Shown: piece by piece, positions 8,441 through 17,580 of the stretch
How the letters are laid out: each line of letters opens with the position of its first letter
Position numbering within the stretch: position 1 is the stretch's first letter
Position numbers and translations under genes: made by a program
Assembly: GCF_017876755.1 (NCBI RefSeq)
Contig: NZ_JAGIOO010000001.1
Location: 3,767,786 to 3,831,785 of the forward strand
Reading direction: 5' to 3'
Length of the DNA stretch: 64,000 nt
Origin: Crossiella equi
GTDB taxonomy: Bacteria; Actinomycetota; Actinomycetes; Mycobacteriales; Pseudonocardiaceae
Notes under the pieces: model-generated
Seen by the model: only the letters and a program-made list of their open reading frames with translations
Databases searched by the model: none
What the model was told of the DNA's origin: nothing

Positions 8441-9747
8441 GCCCACACCTCGTGGATGGCCTTGGCCAGCAGCGGACCGACCGCGCCCAGGCGGAGGTGC
8501 TCCCCGCCCTGCACGATCAACCGCCCGCCGCTGACCACCGCGTCCACGTCGGAGGCGGTGGCGGACAACAGGACCTGCTGCGGGCGCGAGCCCGCGGTGC
8601 GCACGGTGTCGAGCCGGATGGCCACCAGGTCGGCGGTGTACCCGGGCGCGATCACCCCGGCGTCCGGCCAGCCCAGCGCCCGGTGGCCGTCCACAGTGGA
8701 CGCCCGGAGCAGCTCCTCAGGGCTGAACCGGCCGCGCTGGCCGGTGCGCAGACGTTCGTTGTGCTCCAGCGCCCTGGCCTCCAGCAGCGGGTCGGCCACC
8801 GCGTGCTGGTCGCTGCCCAGCGAGAGCGGGCTGCCCGCCTCGTGCAGCTCCCGGGCGGGCCCGATGCCGTCGGCCAGGTCGGCCTCGGTGGTCGGGCAGA
8901 AGCAGGCCCCGGTGCGCGCGCCGCCGAGCAGCGCGATGTCGCCGGGGGTCAGGTGCGTGGCGTGCACGGCCGTGGTGCGCTCGGACAGCGCGCCCGCCTC
9001 GTGCAGCAGCTCGGTCGGGGTCAGGCCGTGGGCCTGCCGGCAGGCCTCGTTCTCGGCGGGCTGCTCGGACAGGTGCACGTGCAGCGGCCGCCCGGCCGCG
9101 GCGGAGACCACGTCCGGGATCTGGTCGCGGGGCACCGCGCGCACCGAGTGCACGGCCGCGCCGACCCGGGTGTTCGCGTCCTCGGCCAGCCCGTCCACGC
9201 GTGCCGCCCAGCCCGCCGCGTCCCCGTCGCCGAAGCGCAGCTGCTCGGGCGTGAGCGGGCTGCCGAAGCCGGAGGACAGGTAGCAGGTGTCGAGCAGCGT
9301 GAGCCGGACCCCGGCCTCGGCCGCCGCCTCGCGCAGCGCCTCGCCCATCACGTTCGCCTCGGCGTACGGCTTGCCGCCGGGCGCGTGGTGCACGTAGTGG
9401 AACTCACCGACGCTGGTGACCCCGGCCAGGGCCATCTCGGCGTACACCGCGCGCGCCAGCCGCAGGTAGTTGTCCGGGGTGAGCTTGGCGGCCAGGGTGT
9501 ACATGCCCTCGCGCCAGGTCCAGAACGTGCCGCCATCGCCGTGCGTGCGCCCGCGCAGCGCCCGGTGGAAGGCGTGCGAGTGCGCGTTGGCGAACCCGGG
9601 CAGCACCACCCCGCGCAGCCGCCGGGCGCCCAGCGGCGGACGCTCCGCGGTGGTCACCTCGGTGATGGTGCCGTCGGCCGTGCGCACCAGCACGCCCGAG
9701 GTGACGCCGTCGGGCAGCCAGGCGTGCTCGCACCAGAACGTGCTCAT
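8437..9747 (-). CDS. hutF: Formimidoylglutamate deiminase
   Basis: The protein has 436 residues from ATG 9747. It deiminates N-formimino-L-glutamate to N-formyl-L-glutamate and ammonia. As an amidohydrolase-superfamily enzyme it shows the zinc HxH in [29 protein letters not shown], a His in HATHL, and the late Asp in [12 protein letters not shown]. Its presence indicates the two-step HutF route rather than a one-step formiminoglutamase (HutE/HutG type). It overlaps both neighbours by four bases. A GTCCACAGTGGAC palindrome lies at 8689-8701. Confidence 0.94.
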   Translation of the reverse strand: MSTFWCEHAWLPDGVTSGVLVRTADGTITEVTTAERPPLGARRLRGVVLPGFANAHSHAFHRALRGRTHGDGGTFWTWREGMYTLAAKLTPDNYLRLARAVYAEMALAGVTSVGEFHYVHHAPGGKPYAEANVMGEALREAAAEAGVRLTLLDTCYLSSGFGSPLTPEQLRFGDGDAAGWAARVDGLAEDANTRVGAAVHSVRAVPRDQIPDVVSAAAGRPLHVHLSEQPAENEACRQAHGLTPTELLHEAGALSERTTAVHATHLTPGDIALLGGARTGACFCPTTEADLADGIGPARELHEAGSPLSLGSDQHAVADPLLEARALEHNERLRTGQRGRFSPEELLRASTVDGHRALGWPDAGVIAPGYTADLVAIRLDTVRTAGSRPQQVLLSATASDVDAVVSGGRLIVQGGEHLRLGAVGPLLAKAIHEVWA

Positions 9748-10946
9748 CGCGTCAGCGATTCGACGACCTGGGCGAGCGCGTGGACCCCGGCCTCGCAGTC
9801 AGCCGGTTCGGCGTGCTCGGCGGGCGCGTGGCTGACCCCGGTGGGGTTGCGCACGAACAGCATCGCGGTGGGCACCTTGGCGGCCAGGATGCCCGCGTCG
9901 TGGCCCGCGCCGGTGGGCAGGGCGGGCACCCCGCCGAGCTGGGCGGACAGCTGGTCGCGCAGCGCCGGGTCGAAGACCACCGTGTCGCCGTAGGACTCCT
10001 CGGTGACCGTGACCTGGCAGCCCTCGGCCTCGGCGGCGTCCTTGGCCTGCGCGGTGATCTCGGCGACCACGTTGCGGGTGACCTCGTCGGTGGCGGCGCG
10101 GGCGTCGAGCCACACGTCGACCGCGGAGGCGATGACGTTGGTGCCGCCGGGGTTGGGGATGAGCTTGCCGACGGTGGCGCGGGCGCCGTCCACGGCCCGG
10201 GCGGCCGCGCGGGCGGCCACCACGAGCTGGGCGGCGGGCAGCATCGGGTCGGTGCGGTCGCCGATGAGCGTGGCCCCGGCGTGGTTGCCCTCGCCGGTGA
10301 ACCGGTACCGCCAGCGCCCGTGGGCGAGGATCGAGCTGGCCACGCCGACCGGCGCGTCCAGGTCGACCAGGCCCTTGCCCTGTTCCACGTGCAGCTCGAC
10401 GAAGCAGCCGATGCGGTCCAGCGCCTGCTGGTCGGGACCGAGCCGGGCCGGGTCGAGCCCGGCCTTGGCGACCGCGTCGGCGAAGGTGGTGCCGTCGAGG
10501 TCGGTGAGGCGGCGGGCGGCGTCCGGGTCGATCGCGCCCGACATCAGCCGGGAGCCGAGGCAGGCCACGCCGAACCGGCCGCCCTCCTCCTCGGCGAAGA
10601 CGGTGACCGCGAACGGCCTGCTGGGCGTGAAGCCCCTGGCCTGGAGCTCGTCGACCGCGGCCAGCGCCGAGACGACCCCGAGGGGGCCGTCGAAGGCGCC
10701 GCCGCCGGGCACCGAGTCGAGGTGGCTGCCGGTGATGACCGCGTCCCGGCCAGGCGCGCCCCACCAGGCCCACAGGTTGCCGTTGCGGTCGCACTCCACC
10801 CGCAGGCCGCGCTTCTCGGCCTCCGCGGTGAACCACTCGCGCAGCTCCAGCTCCACGTGGTCGAACCCGTGCCGGGAGTACCCGCCACGCTGGCGGTCGG
10901 TCCCGACGCCGCTGATGTCCGCCAGCAACCCCGTCGCAGTGCTCAT
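9744..10946 (-). CDS. M20-family amidohydrolase (annotated elsewhere as allantoate amidohydrolase), likely N-formylglutamate deformylase role
   Basis: The protein has 400 residues from ATG 10946. It belongs to the M20 hydantoinase/carbamoylase family, with two-metal ligands visible as [11 protein letters not shown] (His and Asp), [10 protein letters not shown] (catalytic Glu and ligand), [10 protein letters not shown] (His) and GAGHDAGIL (His). Family members cleave N-carbamoyl or allantoate amide bonds. Here it sits between hutU and hutF, overlapping both, and no HutG-type formylglutamate amidohydrolase is present. I therefore infer that it removes the formyl group from N-formyl-L-glutamate. 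This assignment rests on context only. Confidence 0.85.
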   Translation of the reverse strand: MSTATGLLADISGVGTDRQRGGYSRHGFDHVELELREWFTAEAEKRGLRVECDRNGNLWAWWGAPGRDAVITGSHLDSVPGGGAFDGPLGVVSALAAVDELQARGFTPSRPFAVTVFAEEEGGRFGVACLGSRLMSGAIDPDAARRLTDLDGTTFADAVAKAGLDPARLGPDQQALDRIGCFVELHVEQGKGLVDLDAPVGVASSILAHGRWRYRFTGEGNHAGATLIGDRTDPMLPAAQLVVAARAAARAVDGARATVGKLIPNPGGTNVIASAVDVWLDARAATDEVTRNVVAEITAQAKDAAEAEGCQVTVTEESYGDTVVFDPALRDQLSAQLGGVPALPTGAGHDAGILAAKVPTAMLFVRNPTGVSHAPAEHAEPADCEAGVHALAQVVESLTR

Positions 10947-12616
10947 ACCTTCTTTGTTACCCCTTCCATGGGCACTCGGACACCGCGTTCGGCGGCAACC
11001 TCGTCGGCACGGCTGTACCCGGCGTCCACGTGCCGGATGACGCCCATGCCCGGGTCGTTGGTGAGCACGCGCTCCAGCTTCTGCGCGGCCAGCGGGGTGC
11101 CGTCGGCGACGGTGACCTGACCGGCGTGGATGGAGCGGCCGATGCCCACGCCGCCGCCGTGGTGGATGGACACCCAGGTGGCGCCGGAGGCGGTGTTGAC
11201 CAGGGCGTTGAGCAGCGGCCAGTCGGCGATCGCGTCCGAGCCGTCGGCCATGGCCTCGGTCTCCCGGTACGGGGAGGCGACCGAGCCGCAGTCGAGGTGG
11301 TCGCGCCCGATGACGATGGGCGCGGACAGCTCGCCGCTGGCGACCATCTCGTTGAACTTCAGGCCCGCCAGGTGGCGCTCGCCGTAGCCGAGCCAGCAGA
11401 TGCGGGCGGGCAGGCCCTGGAACTCCACGCGCTCCTGCGCCATGGTGATCCAGCGGCGCAGCGCCTCGTTCTCCGGGAACAGCTCCAGGATGGCGCGGTC
11501 GGTGGCCTCGATGTCCTTGGGGTCACCGGAGAGCGCGGCCCAGCGGAACGGGCCCTTGCCCTCGCAGAACAGCGGCCGGATGTAGGCGGGCACGAAGCCG
11601 GGGAAGTCGAAGGCGCGGTCGTAGCCGCCGAGCTTGGCCTCACCGCGGATGGAGTTGCCGTAGTCGAAGACCTCGGCGCCCCGGTCCATGAACCCGACCA
11701 TGGCCTCGACCTGCTCGGCCATGGACTCGCGGGAGCGGTCGGTGAACTCGTCGGGCTTCTTGGCCGCGTAGTCGTGCCAGTCGGCCAGCGCCACGCCCTT
11801 GGGCAGGTAGGCCAGCGGGTCGTGGGCCGAGGTCTGGTCGGTGACCACGTCGATGGCGACCTCGCGGCGCAGCAGCTCCGGGAAGATCTCGGCCGCGTTG
11901 CCGATGACCGCGACCGAGAGCGCACGGCCCTCGCTCTTGGCCTTGAGGCAGCGCTGCACCGCGTCGTCCAGGTCGTCCGCGATCTCGTCGAGGTAGCGGG
12001 TCTCCAGGCGGCGGCGGGCACGCTCCGGGTCGACCTCCACGCACAGCGCGACACCCTCGTTCATGGTGACCGCCAGGGGCTGGGCGCCGCCCATGCCGCC
12101 GAGGCCGCCGGTGAGGGTGAGGGTGCCCTTGAGGCTGCCGCCGAAGCGCTTGTTGGCCACGGCCGCGAAGGTCTCGTAGGTGCCCTGCAGGATGCCCTGG
12201 GTGCCGATGTAGATCCAGGACCCGGCGGTCATCTGGCCGTACATGGTGAGGCCGAGCTGCTCCAGGCGGCGGAACTCCGGCCAGGTGGCCCAGTCGCCGA
12301 CCAGGTTGGAGTTGGCGATGAGCACACGCGGCGCCCATTCGTGGGTGCGCATGACGCCGACCGGGCGGCCGGACTGCACGAGCAGCGTCTCGTCCGGGGC
12401 GAGGTTCTGGAGCTCGCGGCTGATGGCCTCGAAGCTGTTCCAGTCGCGGGCGGCCTTGCCGGTGCCGCCGTAGACGACCAGGTCGTCCGGGCGCTCGGCC
12501 ACCTCGGGGTCGAGGTTGTTGTGGAACATGCGCAGCGCGGCCTCGGTGGACCAGTCACGTGCGGACAGCTCGGTGCCTCGTGCGGCACGCACCGGGCGGG
12601 GGCCTGCGGTGGTCAC
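10943..12616 (-). CDS. hutU: Urocanate hydratase
   Basis: The protein has 557 residues, the normal family length. I chose GTG 12616 because GGAGGG lies four bases upstream, inside the end of hutH. It converts urocanate to imidazolone propionate with tightly bound NAD+. The dinucleotide site [13 protein letters not shown], the conserved Cys segment [16 protein letters not shown] and the [15 protein letters not shown] block near the C-terminus are all present. Upstream and downstream overlaps place it in the hut operon. Confidence 0.96.
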   Translation of the reverse strand: MTTAGPRPVRAARGTELSARDWSTEAALRMFHNNLDPEVAERPDDLVVYGGTGKAARDWNSFEAISRELQNLAPDETLLVQSGRPVGVMRTHEWAPRVLIANSNLVGDWATWPEFRRLEQLGLTMYGQMTAGSWIYIGTQGILQGTYETFAAVANKRFGGSLKGTLTLTGGLGGMGGAQPLAVTMNEGVALCVEVDPERARRRLETRYLDEIADDLDDAVQRCLKAKSEGRALSVAVIGNAAEIFPELLRREVAIDVVTDQTSAHDPLAYLPKGVALADWHDYAAKKPDEFTDRSRESMAEQVEAMVGFMDRGAEVFDYGNSIRGEAKLGGYDRAFDFPGFVPAYIRPLFCEGKGPFRWAALSGDPKDIEATDRAILELFPENEALRRWITMAQERVEFQGLPARICWLGYGERHLAGLKFNEMVASGELSAPIVIGRDHLDCGSVASPYRETEAMADGSDAIADWPLLNALVNTASGATWVSIHHGGGVGIGRSIHAGQVTVADGTPLAAQKLERVLTNDPGMGVIRHVDAGYSRADEVAAERGVRVPMEGVTKKV

Positions 12617-12617
12617 G

Positions 12618-14168
12618 TCACCCTCCATTGGTGGTGGACTTGAGGTGGGGCTCGACCGCGGCCAGCAGCGCACCGGAACGCACCACGCGTTCGGCGGCGG
12701 CGATCTCCGGGGCGAGGTGGCGGTCGGGGCCCGGGCCCGCGGTGTGCTCGCGGAGCACCCGCAGCGCGGCGGCGGTGGCCGGGGCCGGGTTGAGCGGGGC
12801 GCGCATCTCCAGCGCACGTGCCGCGGTGAGCAGCTCGATGGCCAGCACGGTGGTGAGCCCGTCGACGGCCTTGCGCAGCTTGCGCGCCGACGACCAGCCC
12901 ATGGACACGTGGTCCTCCTGCATGGCCGAGCTGGGGATGGAGTCGACCGAGGCCGGGTTGGCCAGCCGCTTGAGCTCCGACACCACGGCCGCCTGGGTGT
13001 ACTGGGCGATCATGTGGCCGGAGTCGACCCCGGGGTCGTCGGCGAGGAACGGGGGCAGCCCGTGCGAGCGGGCCACGTCGAGCAAACGGTCGGTGCGGCG
13101 CTCGGCGATGCTGGCCACGTCGGCCACCGGGATGGCCAGGAAGTCCAGCGCGTACGCCACCGGGGCGCCGTGGAAGTTGCCGTTGGACTCCACGCGGCCG
13201 TCGGCGAGCACGACCGGGTTGTCCACGGCGGCGGCGAGCTCGCGGTCGGCGACGGTCTCGACGTAGGCAAGGGTGTCGCGGGCCGCGCCGTGCACCTGGG
13301 GCGAGCAGCGCAGCGAGTAGGCGTCCTGCACGCGGGTGCAGTCGGGTCCGCGGTGGCTCTCGACGATGGCCGAGTCGCGGAGCGCGGCGTACATGCGGGC
13401 GGCGGAGACGGCCTGGCCCGGGTGCGGGCGCAGGGCCTGGAGCTCGGGCGCGAACGGCCGGTCGGTGCCGAGCAGCGCTTCCACGCTCATGGCCGCGGTG
13501 AGGTCGGCGGTGTCGAGCAGGCGGTGCAGGTCGGCGGCGGCCAGCACGAGCATGCCGAGCATGCCGTCGGTGCCGTTGATGAGGGCCAGGCCCTCCTTCT
13601 CGGCGAGCTTGACCGGCTGGATCTTGTGCTCGCGCATGGCCTCGGAGGCGGGGCGCAGCACGCCGGACTCGTCGCGCACCTGGCCCTCGCCCATGAGCGC
13701 GAGGGCGACGGCGGACAGCGGCGCGAGGTCGCCGGAGCAGCCGAGCGAGCCGAACTCGTGCACCACCGGCAGCAGGCCCGCGTTGAGCAGGGCGGCCATG
13801 GTGGCGGCGGTCTTCGGCCGGATGCCGGTGTGCCCGCTGGTGAGGGTGCGCAGGCGGAGCAGCATGAGGGCGCGCACGACCTCGGGCTCCACCTCGGGCC
13901 CGGCACCAGCGGCGTGCGAGCGCACCAGGGAGCGCTGCAGCTGGGCCCGTTTCTCCGGCGGGATGTGCCGCACGGCCAGCGCCCCGAACCCGGTGGAGAC
14001 ACCGTAGGTGGGGGTGGTCGCCTCGGCCAGGGCCTCGATGTGCGCCCGGGTGGCCGCCATGGCCTCCTGGGCCTCCGCGGTGATCTCCACGGACGCGCCG
14101 CCACGCGCCACCGCGACGACCTGGTCGCGGTGCAGCGGCTTGATGCCGACGGGTACCGGTTGCTGCAT
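12618..14168 (-). CDS. hutH: Histidine ammonia-lyase
   Basis: The protein has 516 residues from ATG 14168; ATG 14177 is an in-frame alternative, and neither has a strong RBS. It deaminates L-histidine to urocanate. The MIO cofactor site is C144-S145-G146 within [13 protein letters not shown] Cys-Ser-Gly triad in place of the common Ala-Ser-Gly is, as far as I know, normal for actinobacterial HutH. YGVSTGFG near residue 55 and the late [12 protein letters not shown] are further signatures. It is the first gene of the operon, 88 bp from the divergent IclR regulator. Confidence 0.95.
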   Translation of the reverse strand: MQQPVPVGIKPLHRDQVVAVARGGASVEITAEAQEAMAATRAHIEALAEATTPTYGVSTGFGALAVRHIPPEKRAQLQRSLVRSHAAGAGPEVEPEVVRALMLLRLRTLTSGHTGIRPKTAATMAALLNAGLLPVVHEFGSLGCSGDLAPLSAVALALMGEGQVRDESGVLRPASEAMREHKIQPVKLAEKEGLALINGTDGMLGMLVLAAADLHRLLDTADLTAAMSVEALLGTDRPFAPELQALRPHPGQAVSAARMYAALRDSAIVESHRGPDCTRVQDAYSLRCSPQVHGAARDTLAYVETVADRELAAAVDNPVVLADGRVESNGNFHGAPVAYALDFLAIPVADVASIAERRTDRLLDVARSHGLPPFLADDPGVDSGHMIAQYTQAAVVSELKRLANPASVDSIPSSAMQEDHVSMGWSSARKLRKAVDGLTTVLAIELLTAARALEMRAPLNPAPATAAALRVLREHTAGPGPDRHLAPEIAAAERVVRSGALLAAVEPHLKSTTNGG

Positions 14169-14223
14169 GCCACCCATCAGAACCTGTGCCGGGGTGGCAC
14201 GGCTATCCCGGTTGGAGTGAGAC

Positions 14224-14241
14224 TGTCTGGTATTCCAGACA
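14224..14241. promoter_or_regulatory. Putative HutR-type IclR operator in hutH/iclR divergent promoter
   Basis: TGTCTGG-TATT-CCAGACA is a perfect 7-bp inverted repeat located 56 bp upstream of hutH and 16 bp upstream of the iclR start. From memory, the HutR (IclR-type) site in Corynebacterium resistens is TCTGwwATwCCAGA; this site matches it at all but one position. It is therefore a good candidate binding site for the adjacent regulator. Confidence 0.65.
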
Positions 14242-14256
14242 TCCAGGAGGCACCCG

Positions 14257-15039
14257 GTGGGCCAGAGCAGCGACATCCCGGCGCTGCGCCGGGGCTTGGC
14301 GGTGCTGCGCCTGCTGGCCCAGCGCGCGGGCCCGGTGTCGGCGGCGGCCATCGCGAGGGACCTCAAGCTCCCCCGCTCGACCACCTACCACCTGCTGACG
14401 GAGCTGGTCAGCGCCGGTTTTGTCACCCACCTCGCCGAGGAGCGCCGCTACGGCCTGGGCGTGGCCACCTTCGAGCTGGGCTCGGCCTACCTCCGCCACG
14501 ACCCCCTGGAACGCCTGGCCCGTCCCCTGCTGCGCCGCCTGGTCGACCGGGTGGAGACCACCGTGCACCTGGGCGTGCTGCACGGCGCGGAGGCCCTGTA
14601 CCTGCTGAAGGAGCAGCCACCGCGTCCGCAGAGCCTGGTGACCGACATCGGCGTGCGCCTGCCCGCCCAGCTCACCGCCTCGGGCCGGGCCATCCTGAGC
14701 GGGCTGCCCGCACCGCAGGTCCGGGCGCTGTTCCCGTCGGCGCGGGCGTTTGTGGACCGCACCGGCCGGGGCCCGCGGGACCTGCCCGCGCTGCGGCGGC
14801 TGCTGACCGCCGAACGGCAGCGCGGCTGGTCGGTCGAGGACGGGCACGTGACGCCGGGCTACGCGTCGGTGGCGGTGCCGGTCTTCGACCACGGCGGACG
14901 GCCGGTGGCGGCGATCAGCGTCACCGTGCGGCACGAGTGCGAGCCGGAGTGCGGGCAGACCTGGCCGGAGCTGGCCGCCGAGGCGGTCACGGCGGCGGCG
15001 GGCCTGACCTCCCGCATCGGCGGCCGCTCCGGGGGCTGA
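14257..15039 (+). CDS. hutR: IclR-family regulator of histidine utilisation
   Basis: The protein has 260 residues from GTG 14257 with AGGAGG 8 bp upstream. Residues about 7-65 are the IclR winged HTH (VSAAAIARDLKLPRSTTYHLLTELVSAGFV). Residues about 80-250 are the IclR effector domain, with LPAQLTASGRAILSGL and a C-terminal GYASVAVPVFDHGGRPVAAISV. It is divergent from hutH and faces a palindromic operator, so regulation of hut by histidine or urocanate is likely. The symbol hutR is by context and analogy. Confidence 0.88.
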   Translation: MGQSSDIPALRRGLAVLRLLAQRAGPVSAAAIARDLKLPRSTTYHLLTELVSAGFVTHLAEERRYGLGVATFELGSAYLRHDPLERLARPLLRRLVDRVETTVHLGVLHGAEALYLLKEQPPRPQSLVTDIGVRLPAQLTASGRAILSGLPAPQVRALFPSARAFVDRTGRGPRDLPALRRLLTAERQRGWSVEDGHVTPGYASVAVPVFDHGGRPVAAISVTVRHECEPECGQTWPELAAEAVTAAAGLTSRIGGRSGG

Positions 15040-15044
15040 ACGCC

Positions 15045-15079
15045 GACAGCCGCCACGGGGAGAGCCCGCAGCGGCTGTC
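15045..15079 (+). terminator. Terminator-like hairpin after iclR
   Basis: A perfect 9-bp stem (GACAGCCGC with GCGGCTGTC) and a 17-base loop follow the iclR stop by 5 bp. No T tract follows. It probably ends iclR transcription. Confidence 0.45.
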
Positions 15080-15103
15080 AGTGATGATCGTTGCCACCGG
15101 CGT

Positions 15104-15258
15104 GGTGTGGCGCCGAAGGCGACACCCCCGCCCCCAGCTGGCCGTTGTGTTTTCGCGTAACCTCGCCGCGGTCTCGACACGCCGAAGCTTGCTTCGCGCG
15201 TGGCGGGACCGCGGCGAGGTCACTCCCCCAGCGAAAACACCCGCGCGCGGAGCGCGCC
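15104..15258. repeat. Highly structured intergenic palindromic element
   Basis: This intergenic stretch is almost entirely dyad. A GGTGT/ACACC hairpin starts it (15104-15127). A nested structure follows: GTGTTTTCGC (15147-15156) pairs perfectly with 15231-15240, a 14-bp arm at 15160-15173 pairs perfectly with 15207-15220, and CACGC-CGAAGC-TT-GCTTCG-GCGTG forms the inner hairpin (15178-15202). It ends with GCGCGC-GGA-GCGCGC (15243-15257). Such density suggests a dispersed repetitive palindrome; I found no second copy in this window. It may also terminate the convergent iclR and osmoprotectant transcripts. Confidence 0.6.
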
Positions 15259-15264
15259 AATGTC

Positions 15265-16158
15265 TCAGCCCGCGTTCTGCTTCACGAAGTCGGCCGCGAC
15301 GTCCACGGGGTTCTCCTTGTCGACCTCGATGCGCTTCACCGCGGCCGCCAGCTTCTCCGTGGTGATCTTCTTGGAGATCTGGTTCAGCGCGAGCTTGGCG
15401 GCGTCGTTGAGCTTGCCCGTCTTGGCCAGCGGCACGATGTTCTGGGCCGGGTACATGTTCTTCGGGTCGGCCAGCGGGACGAAGCCGTTGGAGGTGATCG
15501 AGGAGGCCGTGGTGAACAGGTTGGCCACCTGGGCGGTGCCCGACTTGATGGCGTCCAGGGTCACCGGGCCGCCCGCGTCGGTGGACTTGATCTCCTTGAA
15601 GGTGCAGCCGTAGAGCTGCTTGATCTTGGCTTCCCAGCGGGTCTTCCACTCACCGGCCGCGGCCAGGGTGAGCTGGGCGCACTTGGGGCCCAAGTCGTTC
15701 AGGGACTTCAGGTTCTGCTGCTGGGCGGTCTGGGCGGTGACCACCAGGACGTCCTTGTCCTCGCCCGGGGCCTGCTCCAGGACCTCCAGGTCCGGGCCCG
15801 TCTTCTGCTTCAGGGCCGCGTAGATGTCCTCGGACTTGGTCAGCGTGTTCTGCGGGTCCAGGGCCTGCAGCAGGTTGCCGCTGTAGTCCGGGACCAGGGT
15901 GAAGGAGCCGTCCTTGAGACCCTTCAGCACGACCTCGCGGGCCGAGACCGCGGCCTGGACCTTGACCTCCGCGCCCGCGTCCTCCAGGACCGCCGCGTAG
16001 ATCTCGGCCAGGAGCCTGTTCTCCGGGAAGTCCACCGCGCCGATGTGGATGGTCTTCTCCGTGACCGGGGCGCCGTTCTTCAGCGGGTCCGAGGGGGCCC
16101 CGCACGCGCTCACCGCGGCCACGACCGCCACGGCCACCACCGCGAGTTTCCGGTTCAT
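15265..16158 (-). CDS. Glycine betaine/osmoprotectant ABC transporter, substrate-binding lipoprotein (OpuAC/ProX-like)
   Basis: The protein has 297 residues from ATG 16158. A lipoprotein signal ends in AAVSACG (lipidated Cys near residue 20). The OpuAC-type domain follows: TIHIGAVDFPENRLLAEIYAAVLEDAG, then LVPDYSGNLLQAL, which in this family lines the quaternary-amine pocket, and VTLDAIKSGTAQVANLFTT. It captures betaine, choline or a related solute outside the membrane. It overlaps the preceding permease by ATGA and is last in the four-gene operon. Confidence 0.93.
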   Translation of the reverse strand: MNRKLAVVAVAVVAAVSACGAPSDPLKNGAPVTEKTIHIGAVDFPENRLLAEIYAAVLEDAGAEVKVQAAVSAREVVLKGLKDGSFTLVPDYSGNLLQALDPQNTLTKSEDIYAALKQKTGPDLEVLEQAPGEDKDVLVVTAQTAQQQNLKSLNDLGPKCAQLTLAAAGEWKTRWEAKIKQLYGCTFKEIKSTDAGGPVTLDAIKSGTAQVANLFTTASSITSNGFVPLADPKNMYPAQNIVPLAKTGKLNDAAKLALNQISKKITTEKLAAAVKRIEVDKENPVDVAADFVKQNAG

Positions 16159-16910
16159 CACTTCGTCCTTCCAGCGACACCGGACGCGGTCGCCCGGTTC
16201 TCGGTCTTCACCCGGGGGCGTGTCGCGCCCCGGGCGATGGCGGCAGCCCGCGCGGCGACGCGCAGCCCGCGCGGCACCACGATCCGCTGCACCCCGGCCA
16301 GCAGCAGGTCGAGCACGACGGCGAGCAGCGCCACCGCGAACGCCCCGGCCACCACCTTGGGGTAGTCGTAGATGCGCATCCCGTCCAGCAGCACGCGGCC
16401 CAGGCCGCCCAGGCCGACGTAGGCCGCGACCGCGGCGGTGGCCACCACCTGGAGCATCGCGTTGCGCAGGCCGCCCAGCAGCAGCGGCAGCGCGTTGGGC
16501 ACCTCGACCTGCCACAGCCGCTGCCAGCCGGTCATGCCCATGCCGCGCGCCGCGTCGACCACGCCCGCGTCGGTGTCCTGCACCCCCGCGTACGTGCCGG
16601 CCAGGATCGGCGGCACCGCGAGCACGATCAGCGCGATCAGCGTGGACACCTGCGAGCCACCGCCCAGCAGGAACAGGAAGGTGACCAGGCCGAGCGTGGG
16701 CAGGGCGCGCATCGCGTTGGACGCGCCGACCAGCACCACGCCCCCGCGCCCGGTGTGCCCGACGAACAGGCCGAGCGGGATGCCGATGGCCGCGGCGCCG
16801 AACACCGCGATCAGCGTGTAGTACAGGTGCTGCCCGAGCCGCGTGGGCAGCCCGTCCGGGCCCTGCCAGTGCTCCGGGTTGGACAGCCACTCGATGAGCT
16901 GCTGGATCAC
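16158..16910 (-). CDS. Osmoprotectant ABC transporter permease (second)
   Basis: The protein has 250 residues from GTG 16910, with GAGGAG 4-9 bp upstream. It has five to six transmembrane segments of the OpuC/ProW class, among them LIAVFGAAAIGIPLGLFVG and LIALIVLAVPPILAGTY. The EAA-type loop, which contacts the ATPase, is AARGMGMTGWQRLWQVEVPNALPLLLGG. The N-terminal 40 residues lie before the first helix. The Arg-rich C-terminal tail is unusual but of no known function. It overlaps both neighbours by four bases. Confidence 0.92.
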   Translation of the reverse strand: MIQQLIEWLSNPEHWQGPDGLPTRLGQHLYYTLIAVFGAAAIGIPLGLFVGHTGRGGVVLVGASNAMRALPTLGLVTFLFLLGGGSQVSTLIALIVLAVPPILAGTYAGVQDTDAGVVDAARGMGMTGWQRLWQVEVPNALPLLLGGLRNAMLQVVATAAVAAYVGLGGLGRVLLDGMRIYDYPKVVAGAFAVALLAVVLDLLLAGVQRIVVPRGLRVAARAAAIARGATRPRVKTENRATASGVAGRTK

Positions 16911-17578
16911 GGGGCTCCTCCGACACCGACGCGGGTCCACGGGGTGAGCAGCCTCCGCAGCGCGACCCAGCCGAGGTCGACCAGCGCGGCCAGCAGCAGG
17001 GTGAGCACGATGCCCACGACGATCGGCGGCAGGTACTGCACGCTGAAGCCGTTGGTGAACAGCACGCCGAGCCCGCCGACACCGATCAGGGCGCCGACGC
17101 TGACCAGGCTGATGTTGCTGACCGAGGCCACCCGCACCCCGGCGGTGAGCACCGGCACGGACAGCGGCAGGTCGACGGTGAAGAACCGGTGCACCGGCCG
17201 GAAGCCGATGGCGGTGGCCGCCGCGAGCACGGGGGTGGGCAGCGCGTCCAGCGCCTCGATCACCGGCCGCACGAGCAGCGCGGTGGTGTACACGGTGAGC
17301 GCCACCACGACGTTGACCGGGTCGGTGATGCGGGTGCCGATCAGGCCGGGGATCACCACGAACAACGCCAGCGACGGGACCGTGTAGACGATGTTGGCGG
17401 TGCCCAGGAACAGGGTGCGCAGCACCCGCGTGCGCTGGGCGACCCAGCCGAGCGGGATGGCCAGCAGCAGGCCGATCAGCACCGGGACCAGCGACAGCAG
17501 CACGTGCTGGAGCAGGCCGTAGAGCACTTCCTCCTGGTTGGCCGGGCTGCTCAGGTACTTGCCCAGGTCTCCGAACAC
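16907..17578 (-). CDS. Osmoprotectant ABC transporter permease (first)
   Basis: The protein has 223 residues from GTG 17578, two bases after the ATPase stop. It is the partner permease, with helices such as HVLLSLVPVLIGLLLAIPLGW, and the coupling loop AAATAIGFRPVHRFFTVDLPLSVPVLTAG. Together the two permeases form the heterodimeric channel for import of compatible solutes. Length and hydropathy fit the OpuCB/ProW-like family. Confidence 0.92.
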   Translation of the reverse strand: MFGDLGKYLSSPANQEEVLYGLLQHVLLSLVPVLIGLLLAIPLGWVAQRTRVLRTLFLGTANIVYTVPSLALFVVIPGLIGTRITDPVNVVVALTVYTTALLVRPVIEALDALPTPVLAAATAIGFRPVHRFFTVDLPLSVPVLTAGVRVASVSNISLVSVGALIGVGGLGVLFTNGFSVQYLPPIVVGIVLTLLLAALVDLGWVALRRLLTPWTRVGVGGAP

Positions 17579-17580
17579 GC

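Noticed and set aside
12618-14168. Cys-Ser-Gly instead of Ala-Ser-Gly at the HutH MIO site
   Set aside because: Cys-Ser-Gly is, to my knowledge, normal in actinobacterial HutH, so it is not a novelty.
15078-15260. A 60-codon minus-strand frame (MARSARGCFRWG...)
   Set aside because: It lies wholly inside the palindromic element and is most likely a non-coding repeat.
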